Below are positions 1 to 10,476 of a DNA stretch of 64,000 nt, in pieces. The notes under the pieces are model-generated. The model was not told where the DNA came from. It saw only the letters and a list, made by a program, of their open reading frames with translations, and made no database searches. The translations under genes were made by a program, and so were the position numbers. The stretch spans positions 54,811 to 118,810 of the forward strand of contig NZ_MQMG01000003.1 in NCBI RefSeq assembly GCF_001908025.1, in the 5' to 3' direction. Source of the stretch: Geobacillus proteiniphilus. GTDB lineage: Bacteria > Bacillota > Bacilli > Bacillales > Anoxybacillaceae. The first letter of the stretch is position 1; each line of letters opens with the position of its first letter.

Positions 1-114
1 CAGTTTCGTGATGTCCCAATGTTCATACAACACCCCTTGACTGTTCAAAAACGCGCGCACATTCTCTTCCCCTTCAATCACTTGGCCCGTTTTTCTCACT
101 TTGATGACTGCCAT
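1..114 (-). CDS. mtnD: Acireductone dioxygenase, N-terminal part (cut by window edge)
   Basis: The last enzyme of methionine salvage oxidises 1,2-dihydroxy-3-keto-5-methylthiopentene to 2-keto-4-methylthiobutyrate and formate. Only the first 38 codons are inside the window. The N-terminus reads MAVIKVRKTGQVIEG and later VLYEHWDITKL, which fits Bacillus MtnD, and the metal-binding cupin core lies outside. It starts 34 bp downstream of the mtnB stop on the same strand, so it should be the last gene of the mtnW-X-B-D operon. The call rests on the short N-terminus plus the pathway order, which is the same as in B. subtilis. Confidence 0.85.
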   Translation of the reverse strand, partial: MAVIKVRKTGQVIEGEENVRAFLNSQGVLYEHWDITKL

Positions 115-148
115 TGTTCACATCCCCCTTTGGAAAAATGCATATGGA

Positions 149-781
149 TTAGCCAACCGGCAGGCCGGTCCGCTGCAAAAGCAGCCGTTTCACCTGCCAG
201 CGGAACAAAAACTCCCATGCTTCCAAATGTTTTTTCGCTTCAAACGCCGTACGCCCCCAGACCGTGATGCCGTGGTTTTGGATCAACACGGCGCCGGCGT
301 CGCCATGAACATAGTTCGCAAACTCCCGAGCGAGCGTCGGAATGTCGGCGTAATTGTCAATGATCGGGATGCGCACTGCGGCATTTTCCTCCCAAATGCC
401 GAACGCCTTGATGATTTCTTGGCCGGAAAAAACGGCTTCCCCGTTTTGCGCATACAGTTCAGAAATCAAGTTGTTGTCCACGGTATGAACGTGCAGGACG
501 CAGCCGGCATTCGTCCGTCCGTAAATTTCCGCGTGCAAGAGCGTCTCGGCCGATGGCTTCAAGTGCGTGTCCTCCGCCGGTTTTCCGGCGGCGTCAACGA
601 GCAGAAAATCCTCGTCCGTTTGCTTCCGCTTATCCTTGCCGCTCGCCGTCACCAAAAACGTCAACGGGTCGTCCGTCACCTTGATCGACAAATTGCCGCT
701 TGTCGCGAAAAACCAGTCGCGGGCGGCGAGCTCGGCTTTCACTTCCGCGAGCTCGTTCCACTTTTTCACGACGATGCTCAT
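149..781 (-). CDS. mtnB: Methylthioribulose-1-phosphate dehydratase
   Basis: A 210-residue class II aldolase/adducin-family enzyme that dehydrates 5-methylthioribulose 1-phosphate to 2,3-diketo-5-methylthiopentyl 1-phosphate in the cytoplasm. Visible marks are the [10 protein letters not shown] motif near residue 26, HVHTVDNN in the middle (zinc-ligand histidines) and [10 protein letters not shown] towards the C-terminus. Length equals the Bacillus family norm. Its start overlaps the mtnX stop by four bases, so the two are translationally coupled in the operon controlled by the SAM riboswitch upstream of mtnW. Confidence 0.93.
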   Translation of the reverse strand: MSIVVKKWNELAEVKAELAARDWFFATSGNLSIKVTDDPLTFLVTASGKDKRKQTDEDFLLVDAAGKPAEDTHLKPSAETLLHAEIYGRTNAGCVLHVHTVDNNLISELYAQNGEAVFSGQEIIKAFGIWEENAAVRIPIIDNYADIPTLAREFANYVHGDAGAVLIQNHGITVWGRTAFEAKKHLEAWEFLFRWQVKRLLLQRTGLPVG

Positions 782-1440
782 ACGATCACCTCCATTCGCT
801 GCAACGCATCAATCACGTCAAAAAACGTCGCAAACGGCGCATGCGGCAAGCCGAGCTCTTGGCATTTTTGGAGCAGAAAATCGCGCGCCAGCACGTAATC
901 CGCTTGCTTCGCCACCGCTAAATCCGTAATCGAATCGCCGATGACGACATGGTACCCGTCCGGGCGGGCAAGCTTGCGAAGGAGCGATGGCTTGCAGCAG
1001 CCGCAGCCGTTTTGGCACTCACCGTCGCACGCATGCGGCCATGTAATGCGAATCGTCTCGCCGCTGAAATCGGAGCCGTTGCAAAAAATGCGCTCCGGTT
1101 CAATGAGCCCTTCAAGCAGCGGATAGACGAAAAAGTCAATGCCGCCGCTGACGATATAAAGCGGGATTCCCCGCTCTTTCGTAAACGCGACAAACTCTCG
1201 GAATCCCGCGCGCAACCGGGCGGTGCACCGCAGGAAATCCACAATTTCATCCTTCAACGTGGACGGAAGGAGGGAAAACATCTTCCCGACTCCTTCCTGA
1301 ACGGAAATGCGCTCAGCGAGAACGTCGTCTTTTAACGCCTCCCACTCCGGCGGAGCGAACTGTTTCATAATGGCGATGATGTTGTCGTTTTCCGTAATTG
1401 TGCCGTCAAAATCACAAAAGAGAACGAGCTGTTTCGTCAT
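778..1440 (-). CDS. mtnX: HK-MTPenyl-1-P phosphatase
   Basis: A 220-residue HAD-superfamily phosphatase that removes phosphate from 2-hydroxy-3-keto-5-methylthiopentenyl 1-phosphate to give the acireductone used by MtnD. The HAD nucleophile motif is seen as [12 protein letters not shown] at residues 8-19, a Ser motif as [10 protein letters not shown], and motif III/IV as [18 protein letters not shown]. It overlaps mtnW by four bases upstream and mtnB by four bases downstream, so the three are tightly coupled. Separate MtnW and MtnX replace the single MtnC enolase-phosphatase of other bacteria, as is typical of Bacillus. Confidence 0.93.
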   Translation of the reverse strand: MTKQLVLFCDFDGTITENDNIIAIMKQFAPPEWEALKDDVLAERISVQEGVGKMFSLLPSTLKDEIVDFLRCTARLRAGFREFVAFTKERGIPLYIVSGGIDFFVYPLLEGLIEPERIFCNGSDFSGETIRITWPHACDGECQNGCGCCKPSLLRKLARPDGYHVVIGDSITDLAVAKQADYVLARDFLLQKCQELGLPHAPFATFFDVIDALQRMEVIV

Positions 1441-2678
1441 GCTTCCACCTCAACGACGCCCCAGCGGTCGATCGCTTTTTGCAGCGCTTCGTTTTCTGCT
1501 GCCGCCGCACGAAGCGGACGGCCGGCCAGCACCGCGTCGATCGCCGCGCGAAACGCCCGTCCGCCACCGATCGCCCCGTCCGGATGGCCGTGGATGCCGC
1601 CGCCGGCGTTGACGATGCTGTCAAGGCCGAAATCGCGGATGATGAGCGGCACCAATCCCGGGTGAATGCCGGCCGACGGCACCGGAAACGCCCGAGCGAA
1701 CGGCTCTTGGTCGTCGGTGAGCGCCCTTGCGATGCCAAGCGCCTGCTCACGCTCCAAGGCGACGCTGCCATACGGCGACGGGAACAGGACAAAGTCGGCG
1801 CCGGCGAGCCGCAAAAGCTTTCCAAGCCAAAGTGAAGGAGCCACCCCATAAAACTCCGACGGCGTAACGGCGCCGCTGAACGCCGGGTGAGCCATAATCG
1901 GCACCGCAATCTCCTCGTCTTCACGCAACGCTTGCAGCACGTCAAGCCCATAAGCGAAGACGTTAAACAACAGCACATCGGCGCCAAGCTCGGCGGCTCG
2001 TTTCGCTTTGTCCTTTAACGCAAACGTTTTGCCGGTCAAGTTGACGGCATACAACGTCCGCTTGCCCGTTTGTTCGTACACTTCCTGAAGCGCCGCTTTG
2101 CCCTCGGTGATCCGCTTTTCAAACGGCAACAGCTCGCTGTCAAACAAAATTTCATCGTCTTTGACCAGGTCAACGCCGCCGAGCGCCTGTTTTTTCAATT
2201 CCGACGTCAAGTACGCCAAATCACGGCCGATGATGCCTTTAAAAATGCTCATCAACAGTGGGCGGTTATGCACCCCGACTTTCTCGTGAATGCCGGCGAT
2301 GCCAAAGCGCGGCCCGGGAAACTGTTGCTTCCATTCATCCGGAAACTCTAAATCAAGCAGCCGCACTTCCCCATCAAGCGACAATTTGCCAAACGTCGTC
2401 ACCAACAGAGCCGGCAAATCGGCGCTGAAGTTGACTGTCGGGTAGGCGATTTTCACGATCGCCCGCTTCAGCCGCTTGCCGAAATACGCGTTTACCCGCT
2501 CGCTTTCGTCAAGCTCTTCGATCGCAACGACTTCCCCTTTATGTTTGCGGAGCTGTTCTTGCTCTAATGCCGGCAAATCCGTCCATGTGCCAACCGTCAA
2601 GCCGAGCGCGATCCCTTCCGCCTTTTTCCGAATGTCTGTTTCATCATGAAGCAAATACGTTGCAATCACTGCACTCAT
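1437..2678 (-). CDS. mtnW: RuBisCO-like diketo-methylthiopentyl-1-P enolase
   Basis: A 413-residue RuBisCO-like protein that enolises 2,3-diketo-5-methylthiopentyl 1-phosphate in methionine salvage. The region [10 protein letters not shown] at about residues 171-180 carries the lysine expected to be carbamylated and the Mg-binding acidic residues, and later stretches such as GIHPGL and a glycine-rich phosphate site fit the RuBisCO barrel. Residues needed for CO2 fixation in true RuBisCO are not expected in this family. It is the first gene after the leftward SAM riboswitch and terminator, and its stop overlaps the mtnX start. Confidence 0.94.
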   Translation of the reverse strand: MSAVIATYLLHDETDIRKKAEGIALGLTVGTWTDLPALEQEQLRKHKGEVVAIEELDESERVNAYFGKRLKRAIVKIAYPTVNFSADLPALLVTTFGKLSLDGEVRLLDLEFPDEWKQQFPGPRFGIAGIHEKVGVHNRPLLMSIFKGIIGRDLAYLTSELKKQALGGVDLVKDDEILFDSELLPFEKRITEGKAALQEVYEQTGKRTLYAVNLTGKTFALKDKAKRAAELGADVLLFNVFAYGLDVLQALREDEEIAVPIMAHPAFSGAVTPSEFYGVAPSLWLGKLLRLAGADFVLFPSPYGSVALEREQALGIARALTDDQEPFARAFPVPSAGIHPGLVPLIIRDFGLDSIVNAGGGIHGHPDGAIGGGRAFRAAIDAVLAGRPLRAAAAENEALQKAIDRWGVVEVEA

Positions 2679-2700
2679 CGTTCATCCCTCTCAATCTCGA

Positions 2701-2732
2701 AATAAAAACGCCTCTTCATAAGAAGAGGCGTC
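2701..2732 (-). terminator. Riboswitch-controlled intrinsic terminator before mtnW
   Basis: A GC stem with arms ACGCCTCTTC/GAAGAGGCGT (read leftward) is followed by a U-run. The 5' arm contains CTCTTCTTAT, which is also complementary to the 3' strand of the riboswitch P1 helix, so terminator and antiterminator exclude each other. SAM-bound aptamer should leave the terminator free to form. Confidence 0.85.
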
Positions 2733-2742
2733 ACTCATCCAT

Positions 2743-2860
2743 GGCGCTCTTCTTATCTCTCAGCGTTTCCGCTGCAAGAATTAGCACCGTGCTTGGCGCG
2801 CGCCAAGCCGGTTGCCGGGCTTCATTGGGCTCGTCCCTCCGCCTGCTCTTGATAAGAAAG
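2743..2860 (-). promoter_or_regulatory. SAM-I (S-box) riboswitch of mtnW-X-B-D
   Basis: Read leftward, the leader has the S-box signature: CTTATCAAGAG, GGAGGGA, CAATGAAGCCCGGCAACCGG, then CGGTGCTAATTC and a closing GAGAGATAAGAAGAG. P1 pairs the first and last segments. P3 is a compact helix around GCTTGGCGCGCGCCAAGC. The 3' P1 strand can pair alternatively with the terminator arm just downstream, so high SAM should switch off mtnW-X-B-D. Confidence 0.93.
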
Positions 2861-2906
2861 CCTGCTTGTTTATGCACTTGTCAAACGATTGGCAAATTTA
2901 CTTTGA

Positions 2907-2935
2907 ATTATGACATCACCGATTGGCGTTGTCAA
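2907..2935 (-). promoter_or_regulatory. Sigma-A promoter for the mtnW operon
   Basis: Read leftward: TTGACA at 2935-2930, a 17-base spacer, then CATAAT at 2912-2907. It sits immediately before the riboswitch and right after the mtnE stop, so the leader RNA would begin near position 2900. A consensus -35 with optimal spacing makes it the obvious start for the S-box transcript. Confidence 0.75.
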
Positions 2936-2942
2936 TCATTTT

Positions 2943-4130
2943 TCAAAAATTTTTTTCAAACAATCCGAGGCGGCCGATCCGCTCCGCTGCTTCGCGAAGC
3001 CGCGCTTCATCGGTCAAGAGGCCGACGCGCACATACCCTTCGCCGTGCTCGCCGAACCCGATGCCCGGTGCGACGGCGACATGCGCCCGCTCAAGCAGCA
3101 TGTCGGCAAACTGTGCGGATGATATGCCTTTTGGCAGCGGAAGCCAAGCGAAAAACGACCCGGATGGCGCCGGCGCTTCCCAGCCGATCTCGCAGAGCGC
3201 AGCGATGAACGCATTGCGGCGCGCCTCATACAATGCGACCAGCTCCGTGACACAATCTTGCGGACCAAGGAGCGCAGCAGCGGCCGCTTCCTGGATGGCG
3301 CCGAACAAGCTGACATACAAATGATCCTGAAGCAGCTCAAGCGCCCGAATGATCCGCTCGTTGCCGACGGCAAACGCCACACGCCAGCCGGCCATATTGT
3401 ATGTTTTCGAAAACGTATAAATTTCGACGCCGACGTCTTTCGCCCCATCGACTTCCAGGAAGCTGACCGGTTTCCGGCCGTCAAAGCCGATCGCCCCATA
3501 AGCGAAATCGTGCACGACGGCAATGCCGTACTTGGCGGCAAACGCCACCGTCTCCGCGAAAAATTCCTTTGTCGCCGTCGCGCCGGTCGGATTGTTCGGA
3601 TAGTTTAAAAACATGAGCTTCGCTCGGTCGGCCACTGCCGCCGGAATGGCTTCATAGTCCGGCAAAAAACCGTTTTCCGCAACAAGCGGCATCATTTCCA
3701 TCCGCGCGCGGGCAAGCGCGATCCCCGACCAATAGTCCGGATAGCCCGGATCCGGGACAAGCACCACATCGCCCGGGTTGACGAGGCAAAGCGGCAGCTC
3801 GACAAGCCCGGCCTTGCCGCCGAACAAAATGGCGACTTCGCGGTCTGGATCGATGTTCACCCCGTATTCACGCGCGTAAAACGCGGCGATGGCTTCTTTC
3901 AAAAAGAAGTAGCCTTGAAACGGCGAATATTTATGATATTTCGGATTGGCCGCCGCCCGCTGCATCGCCTCAACGATATGCTTTGGCGTCGGCTGATCCG
4001 GGTTGCCTTGCCCTAAATTGATCACGTCGCATCCGGCCTTGATTTTCTCCCCGACTTTCGCGACAAGCGAGGCGAAAAATTGCTTCGGCAACTGCTCAAG
4101 CAGCTCGGAAAAAGGAATTTCGATCGTCAT
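2943..4130 (-). CDS. mtnE: Methionine-salvage class I/II aminotransferase
   Basis: A 395-residue PLP-dependent fold-type I transaminase that aminates 2-keto-4-methylthiobutyrate to methionine. Marks are NLGQGNPDQPTP near the N-terminus, NYPNNPTGA, and the PLP-lysine region TFSKTYNMAGWR. The ORF is open further upstream, but the chosen ATG follows AAGAAGGTG at a good distance and the 37-residue extension looks like translated promoter DNA. It diverges from mtnU across a 97-bp AT-rich gap. Its end abuts the mtnW promoter. Confidence 0.9.
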   Translation of the reverse strand: MTIEIPFSELLEQLPKQFFASLVAKVGEKIKAGCDVINLGQGNPDQPTPKHIVEAMQRAAANPKYHKYSPFQGYFFLKEAIAAFYAREYGVNIDPDREVAILFGGKAGLVELPLCLVNPGDVVLVPDPGYPDYWSGIALARARMEMMPLVAENGFLPDYEAIPAAVADRAKLMFLNYPNNPTGATATKEFFAETVAFAAKYGIAVVHDFAYGAIGFDGRKPVSFLEVDGAKDVGVEIYTFSKTYNMAGWRVAFAVGNERIIRALELLQDHLYVSLFGAIQEAAAAALLGPQDCVTELVALYEARRNAFIAALCEIGWEAPAPSGSFFAWLPLPKGISSAQFADMLLERAHVAVAPGIGFGEHGEGYVRVGLLTDEARLREAAERIGRLGLFEKNF

Positions 4131-4227
4131 CGCCCACACCTTCTTAAAAAATTCTTGAAATTCTAGTGCAACATCATATATCGTAAAAAGCAAAATGTAA
4201 AGCAAAATTTTTTCGAGGTGAAAACTC

Positions 4228-5040
4228 ATGACGATCCGCATCGCCTGCCTTCAGCTTGACATTGCGTTTGGCGACCCGCACGAAAACGAACGGCGGGCCG
4301 AACGCGCCGTGGAATCCGCCGCGAAGGACGGTGCCGACATCATCGTGCTTCCAGAATTATGGACGACCGGCTACGATTTGAAGCGCTTAGGTGAGATTGC
4401 CGATGACAACGCCGAACGGACGAAAGCGTTCGCCTCCCGCCTAGCGCAAGCACACAGCATCCATCTCGTCGCCGGCTCGGTCGCCAAAAAAACCGCAACC
4501 GGCGTGACGAACACGATGATCGTTGCAGACCGGAGCGGTCAAATCGTCAGTGAATATAGCAAACTCCATCTGTTCCAATTGATGGATGAACATTTGTATT
4601 TGCAGCCGGGAAGCAGCTTAGGCTTGTTTTCGCTCGACGGGCTTTCATGCGCCGGGGTCATTTGCTATGATATCCGCTTTCCGGAGTGGATTCGCGCCCA
4701 TGTTTTGGCTGGGGCGGAAGTGCTTTTTGTCGTCGCCGAATGGCCGCTTCCCCGCCTGCACCATTGGCGGACGCTCCTGATGGCGCGGGCGATTGAAAAC
4801 CAATGCTACGTCATCGCCTGCAACCGGGCGGGGCGCGACCCGAACAACGTGTTCGCCGGCCATTCGCTCATCATCGACCCATGGGGCGAAGTGATCGCCG
4901 AGGCGGATGAGAAGCCTGGCATTGTCGCGGCGGACATTGATCCCGCGCTCGTTGCGGACGTCCGTACGCGCATCCCGGTGTTTGCCGACCGCCGGCCGCA
5001 TGACTACGAAGCGGCAAAAAAATTTTTCAAAACGTATTGA
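4228..5040 (+). CDS. mtnU: Carbon-nitrogen hydrolase (omega-amidase) of methionine salvage
   Basis: A 270-residue nitrilase-superfamily protein. In salvage loci MtnU is thought to hydrolyse the 2-oxo-acid amide by-product of glutamine-dependent MtnE transamination. The catalytic Glu-Lys-Cys triad is visible as IIVLPELWTTGY (Glu), EYSKLHLF (Lys) and GVICYDIRFPEW (Cys). A GAGGTG Shine-Dalgarno precedes the ATG. It is transcribed divergently from mtnE, and its stop codon overlaps the -35 box of the mtnK promoter. Confidence 0.88.
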   Translation: MTIRIACLQLDIAFGDPHENERRAERAVESAAKDGADIIVLPELWTTGYDLKRLGEIADDNAERTKAFASRLAQAHSIHLVAGSVAKKTATGVTNTMIVADRSGQIVSEYSKLHLFQLMDEHLYLQPGSSLGLFSLDGLSCAGVICYDIRFPEWIRAHVLAGAEVLFVVAEWPLPRLHHWRTLLMARAIENQCYVIACNRAGRDPNNVFAGHSLIIDPWGEVIAEADEKPGIVAADIDPALVADVRTRIPVFADRRPHDYEAAKKFFKTY

Positions 5041-5066
5041 CAATCGATTGATCGACCATGTATCAT
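5037..5066 (+). promoter_or_regulatory. Sigma-A promoter for the mtnK operon
   Basis: TTGACA at 5037-5042 and TATCAT at 5061-5066 are separated by 18 bases. The -35 box overlaps the mtnU stop. Transcription starting near 5073 would run into the S-box leader about 60 bases later. Confidence 0.6.
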
Positions 5067-5132
5067 TCGAATCAAACAACCAAACGATTGATAACATCGT
5101 GAAAATTGCAAAAACTGAATACGAGAAATCGG

Positions 5133-5304
5133 TACTCTTATCAAGAGTTGGCTGAGGGAATTGGCCCAATGAAGCCCAGCAACCGACCGTAATACTATCG
5201 TGAGATAGGGCGCACGCCAAGGGCGGCGCCGGAAGCGTCATGCTTCCGCAGGGCACGGTGCTAAGTCCAACAGAAAGACCGATGTCTTTCTGAAAGATAA
5301 GAGG
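5133..5304 (+). promoter_or_regulatory. SAM-I riboswitch of mtnK-mtnA with enlarged P3
   Basis: The S-box core is clear: CTCTTATCAAGAG, GGCTGAGGGA, GGCCCAATGAAGCCCAGCAACC, then CGGTGCTAAGTCC and AGATAAGAGGC. Between the GCAACC and GGTGCTAA elements lie about 75 bases instead of the roughly 20 in the mtnW leader. This insert can form extra hairpins (TATCGTGAGATA, GGCGCACGCC and GGAAGCGTCATGCTTCC), so P3 is greatly extended. The 3' P1 strand AAGAGGC can pair with the terminator arm GCCTCTT, giving transcription attenuation. Confidence 0.9.
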
Positions 5305-5327
5305 CGCGAAGAACGAATGAATCTTCA

Positions 5328-5358
5328 AGCCTCTTTCCGTATGCGAAAGAGGCTTTTT
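5328..5358 (+). terminator. Riboswitch terminator before mtnK
   Basis: A hairpin with arms AGCCTCTTTC and GAAAGAGGCT and a CGTATGC loop, then TTTTT. The left arm also pairs with the last strand of the SAM riboswitch P1, so it works as the expression platform. Confidence 0.85.
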
Positions 5359-5385
5359 CATTTGCCGGAAACGCCGAGTTTTTAG

Positions 5386-6633
<1,248 letters not shown>

Positions 6634-6714
6634 TGACATACAATCGTCCGGGTCTCGATGCAAGATGCGCGGCGCTGACCCGGACAAACCAAAAAAAGAG
6701 AAAGGAAGATGGCG

Positions 6715-7782
6715 ATGAGCACCTTTGCCATCCCACGCTCCGTTGAATGGCGCGAGACACATGTGACGATTTTAAACCAACAAAAGCTTCCGTCCATCAT
6801 CGAATATATCGACTTGCACACTCTGGAAGACGTCTATGAGGCGATTGCCACGCTGAAAGTGCGCGGCGCGCCGGCGATCGGCATCACCGCCGCCTATGGC
6901 CTGGCGCTTGCCGCTTTAAGCTATGACACCGAATCGCTCGATGAATTCCGCCGCCGCTTGAAACGAGATCGTGACTACCTAGCCAGCGCCCGGCCGACCG
7001 CCGTCAACTTGTTTTGGGCGCTCGATCGGCTCGTCACCGCTGCGGCCGACGCCCTTTCCGTCAACGAGGCAAAAACGGCGCTCATCCATAAGGCGATCCG
7101 CATTCAAGTGGAAGATGAGGATGTGTGCCGCCGCATCGGCGAATACGCGTTGTCGCTCTTTCGTCCGGGCGATCGGGTGATGACGATCTGCAACGCCGGC
7201 TCGATCGCCACCGCCCGCTACGGAACGGCGCTCGCCCCGTTTTATTTGGCGAAAGAAAAAGGAATTGAACTATCCGTTTACGCTCTCGAGACGCGGCCGG
7301 TGTTGCAAGGGGCGCGCCTGACCGCTTGGGAACTGATGCAAGCGGGCGTTGATGTGACGCTCATCACCGACAACATGGCAGCGCAAACGATCAAGGCGAA
7401 AGGCATTGGCGCCATCATCGTCGGCGCCGACCGGATCGCGCAAAACGGCGATACGGCGAACAAAATCGGCACGTTCGGCCTGGCCTTGCTCGCGAAGTCG
7501 TTTGGCATTCCGTTTTACGTCGCTGCGCCGTTGTCCACGATCGATTTGGCGACGAAAACAGGTGCGGACATCCCGATCGAAGAGCGCCATCCGGATGAAG
7601 TGACCCACATCGCCGGCGTGCGCATCGCCCCGGAAGGCGTCAACGTATACAATCCGGCGTTTGACGTGACGCCAAACGAACTCATTACCGCGATCATCAC
7701 CGAAAAAGGCATCGTCCGCGGCGACTACAGCGCAACACTGCCATCATTATTCACAAAGGAGGAGCAACATGAAGCGATTTAA
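6715..7782 (+). CDS. mtnA: Methylthioribose-1-phosphate isomerase
   Basis: A 355-residue eIF2B-like isomerase turning methylthioribose 1-phosphate into methylthioribulose 1-phosphate. Catalytic residues are visible as Cys in [11 protein letters not shown] and Asp in [18 protein letters not shown], and [15 protein letters not shown] is the family signature. Two in-frame ATGs lie six bases apart (6709 and 6715). The second has better spacing from AAAGG, and its product ([12 protein letters not shown]) matches family N-termini. Its end overlaps the next gene by 14 bases, which ties the ABC transporter to the salvage operon. Confidence 0.94.
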   Translation: MSTFAIPRSVEWRETHVTILNQQKLPSIIEYIDLHTLEDVYEAIATLKVRGAPAIGITAAYGLALAALSYDTESLDEFRRRLKRDRDYLASARPTAVNLFWALDRLVTAAADALSVNEAKTALIHKAIRIQVEDEDVCRRIGEYALSLFRPGDRVMTICNAGSIATARYGTALAPFYLAKEKGIELSVYALETRPVLQGARLTAWELMQAGVDVTLITDNMAAQTIKAKGIGAIIVGADRIAQNGDTANKIGTFGLALLAKSFGIPFYVAAPLSTIDLATKTGADIPIEERHPDEVTHIAGVRIAPEGVNVYNPAFDVTPNELITAIITEKGIVRGDYSATLPSLFTKEEQHEAI

Positions 7783-8929
7783 GGCCTTATCTTTCCTTTT
7801 TCTTCTTTTCTTTGCCGTGTTCTCGATCTCAGCCGGCTGCACAAACGAGCAAGATGCCGTGAGCTCCAAGCCAGCCAACGAAGCGAAGACCACAAACAAC
7901 AAAACGGAAACGACATCCAGCCACTCGACGGCAACAAGCGACGAGCAAGCGTCCATTCCGGAAAAGCTGAAAAAGCCGGTGAAAATCGCCGCCATTATGC
8001 AAATGTCGATCGGCACGTTCTCATCGCAATACATCGCCGGCGTCAAAGAACAAGTGCAAAAATTCGGCGGCGAAGTGCAAATTTACAACGCCGACAACGA
8101 TTTGACGAAAATGGCATCGTACGTCGAGACGGCCATTACGCAAAATGTTGACGCCATTTTGCTTGACCACGGCCGCGCCGATGCGCTCGAGGGTCCGGTG
8201 AAAAAAGCGGTCGAAAAAGGAATCCCGGTCGTCGCATTTGATAACGACCTAAACATTCCGGGCGTCACCGTCATCGACCAAGACGACTACAGCCTCGCTT
8301 GGAAAACATTAAAAACGCTCGCGGAAGACTTAAACGGGGAAGGCAACATCGTCACGATTTGGGTCGGCGGCTTTACCCCGATGGAACGCCGCCATGTCAT
8401 TTATGACGCGTTCAAAAAACGCTATCCGAACATTAAAGAAATCGCCAAGTTCGGCACGGCGAGCGCCAACACAGCTTTGGACACACAAACGCAGATGGAA
8501 GCGATTTTGAAAAAATATCCGAACAAAGGCGACATTGACGCTGTCTTCGCAACTTGGGACGAGTTCGCCAAAGGGGCGACGCGCGCCATCGAGCAAGCCG
8601 GGCGCACGGAAATTAAAGTGTACGGCATCGATTTAAGCGATGAAGACTTGCAAATGATCCAAAAACCGAACAGCCCGTGGGTGGCGACAACGGCGACCGA
8701 CCCAGCCGAAGTCGGCCGCGTCCAAGTGCGCTTCGCGTATCAAAAAATTGCCGGCGAAAAAACGCCGAACATTTACTCGCTCGAGCCGCATTTAGTGAAA
8801 CGGTCCGACCTTCCGGACAAACAAGTGTCGATGAATGAGCTATCGCAATACATTCCGGGCTGGGGGCAATCGAATGTCGCCATCTCGCCGTGGATGAAAA
8901 CGTTGGAGGCTCAGGTGAACAAAAAATGA
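7769..8929 (+). CDS. Sugar-type ABC transporter substrate-binding lipoprotein
   Basis: A 386-residue extracytoplasmic binding protein of the ribose/galactose (Peripla_BP_4) type. It has a lipoprotein signal peptide ending in the lipobox SAGC at about residues 22-25, a Ser/Thr/Lys-rich linker to about residue 65, then the two-lobed domain ([47 protein letters not shown]). It overlaps mtnA by 14 bases and ends in an ATGA junction with the ATPase gene. The context makes methylthioribose, or a related 5-thio sugar, the best guess for the ligand. That is inference; ribose-like sugars remain possible. Confidence 0.88.
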   Translation: MKRFKALSFLFLLFFAVFSISAGCTNEQDAVSSKPANEAKTTNNKTETTSSHSTATSDEQASIPEKLKKPVKIAAIMQMSIGTFSSQYIAGVKEQVQKFGGEVQIYNADNDLTKMASYVETAITQNVDAILLDHGRADALEGPVKKAVEKGIPVVAFDNDLNIPGVTVIDQDDYSLAWKTLKTLAEDLNGEGNIVTIWVGGFTPMERRHVIYDAFKKRYPNIKEIAKFGTASANTALDTQTQMEAILKKYPNKGDIDAVFATWDEFAKGATRAIEQAGRTEIKVYGIDLSDEDLQMIQKPNSPWVATTATDPAEVGRVQVRFAYQKIAGEKTPNIYSLEPHLVKRSDLPDKQVSMNELSQYIPGWGQSNVAISPWMKTLEAQVNKK

Positions 8930-10476
8930 ACGGGTTGTCAATGCGGGGCATGGAAAAATCGTTTGGCGCCGTGCGCGTGCTTGACGGCGTGAACTTTGAC
9001 GTCCGCCCGGGCGAAGTTCACGCCCTTTTAGGCATGAACGGCGCCGGCAAAAGCACGCTCATGAACATTTTGGCCGGCGCCATTCCGCCCGATGCTGGTA
9101 CGATCACGATCGACGGTACGATATACACGTTTTCATCGCCGCGCGAAGCAAAACAAGCCGGCATCGGCCTCGTCGTTCAAGAAGTCGACACAGCGCTCTT
9201 TCCCGGCTTGCCGATTTACGAAAATGTAGCGGCGGACGAGTTCGTCCATGTGAAGCAACGGCCGATTCGCTCGTTGCGTCAAGAAAAAGAGCGGGCCGCC
9301 GCCCTGCTTCGCCGCGTCGGCCTGTCGTTGCCGCCGACGAAATTGGTTCGCGACTGCTCGCTCCATGAAAAGCAGCTGATTGTGCTCGCCAAAGTGCTGT
9401 CATCCAACGCGCGCTATATCATCCTAGACGAACCGACGGCCGCCTTAAGCGAGGCGGAAACAAGGCGTCTGTTTGCCATCATCGATGAACTGAAGCAGCA
9501 AGGCGTCGGCTTTATTTACATCTCTCATAAGCTGAAAGAAGTTCAGGAGATCGCTGACCGGCTGACGATTTTGCGCGACGGCCGCGTCGTCTATCACGGC
9601 GGCGCCCGCAGCCTGCCGCTTGAGGACATCGTCCTTCATATGACTGGAACGAAGCGGACCGCCGCCGCGAAACAAGCACGCACATACGGAAGCGACATCG
9701 CGTTTGCCGCCCGCGGAATTTTGATCGACAAAACCGGGACAACAGTCGACCTATACGCCCACCGCGGCGAAATCGTCGGCATCGCTGGCCTCGTCGGCGC
9801 CGGCAAGACGGAGCTTGCCGAAAGCCTCATCGCCCACCGGAACACATCCGGCGAGTGGGAGATTGATGGCAGACGCTATGTGTTCTCATCGCCTTATGAA
9901 GCCATCGACGCCGGCCTTTGCCTCATCCCGGAAGAACGGCGCAAACAAGGGTTGTTTTTGCCCGAGTCAGTGAAAACGAACTTGACCGTCCGCCTTCTTT
10001 CCCGCCTGTCGCGCTGGCAATGGATCAGCCGGGCGAAAGAAGCGGCTGAAGCCGACGGGCTCGTCCGCTCGCTAGGTGTTCATCCGCCGTCAAGCACCAC
10101 CGTCGTTCGCCACTTGAGCGGCGGCAATCAACAAAAAGTCGTCATCGGCAAATGGCTCAACACAAACGCACGCGTCTTTTTGTTTGACGAACCGACCAAA
10201 GGGATCGACGTCCATGCGAAGCAAGAGGTGTTTTCCATCATTCGCTCCCTCGCCGATCAAGGGAAAACGGTGTTGTATTTCTCAAGCGAATTTCATGAGC
10301 TGCTGGAAGTTTGTGACACAGTTTATATCATGGTCGATGGCCGGTTGCTCGCCCGCCTGCCGGCCGCTGAACTGACGTATGAACAGCTCGTTTACTATTG
10401 CAGCGGAGGTGAGATCCATGAGCCAGCCAGCCGTTTCCGCGACGCCGTCGAAAAAAACGGCGCCGTCCATTCTTGA
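8926..10476 (+). CDS. Sugar ABC transporter ATP-binding protein (two cassettes)
   Basis: A 516-residue RbsA/MglA-type protein with two fused ATPase domains. Domain 1 has Walker A GMNGAGKST and Walker B YIILDEPTAALSEAE. Domain 2 has a degenerate P-loop, LVGAGKTEL, signature LSGGNQQKV and Walker B VFLFDEPTKGIDVHAKQ. The second-domain P-loop lacks the full GxxGxGKS, as is usual in this family. The chosen ATG overlaps the stop of the binding-protein gene, and upstream in-frame codons belong to that gene. It energises the import system of the salvage operon. Confidence 0.9.
   Translation: MNGLSMRGMEKSFGAVRVLDGVNFDVRPGEVHALLGMNGAGKSTLMNILAGAIPPDAGTITIDGTIYTFSSPREAKQAGIGLVVQEVDTALFPGLPIYENVAADEFVHVKQRPIRSLRQEKERAAALLRRVGLSLPPTKLVRDCSLHEKQLIVLAKVLSSNARYIILDEPTAALSEAETRRLFAIIDELKQQGVGFIYISHKLKEVQEIADRLTILRDGRVVYHGGARSLPLEDIVLHMTGTKRTAAAKQARTYGSDIAFAARGILIDKTGTTVDLYAHRGEIVGIAGLVGAGKTELAESLIAHRNTSGEWEIDGRRYVFSSPYEAIDAGLCLIPEERRKQGLFLPESVKTNLTVRLLSRLSRWQWISRAKEAAEADGLVRSLGVHPPSSTTVVRHLSGGNQQKVVIGKWLNTNARVFLFDEPTKGIDVHAKQEVFSIIRSLADQGKTVLYFSSEFHELLEVCDTVYIMVDGRLLARLPAAELTYEQLVYYCSGGEIHEPASRFRDAVEKNGAVHS

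Noticed and set aside
2679..2900. T-box or other amino-acid riboswitch upstream of mtnW
   Set aside because: All conserved elements fit the SAM-I class; no specifier loop or AGGGTGGNACCGCG sequence is present.
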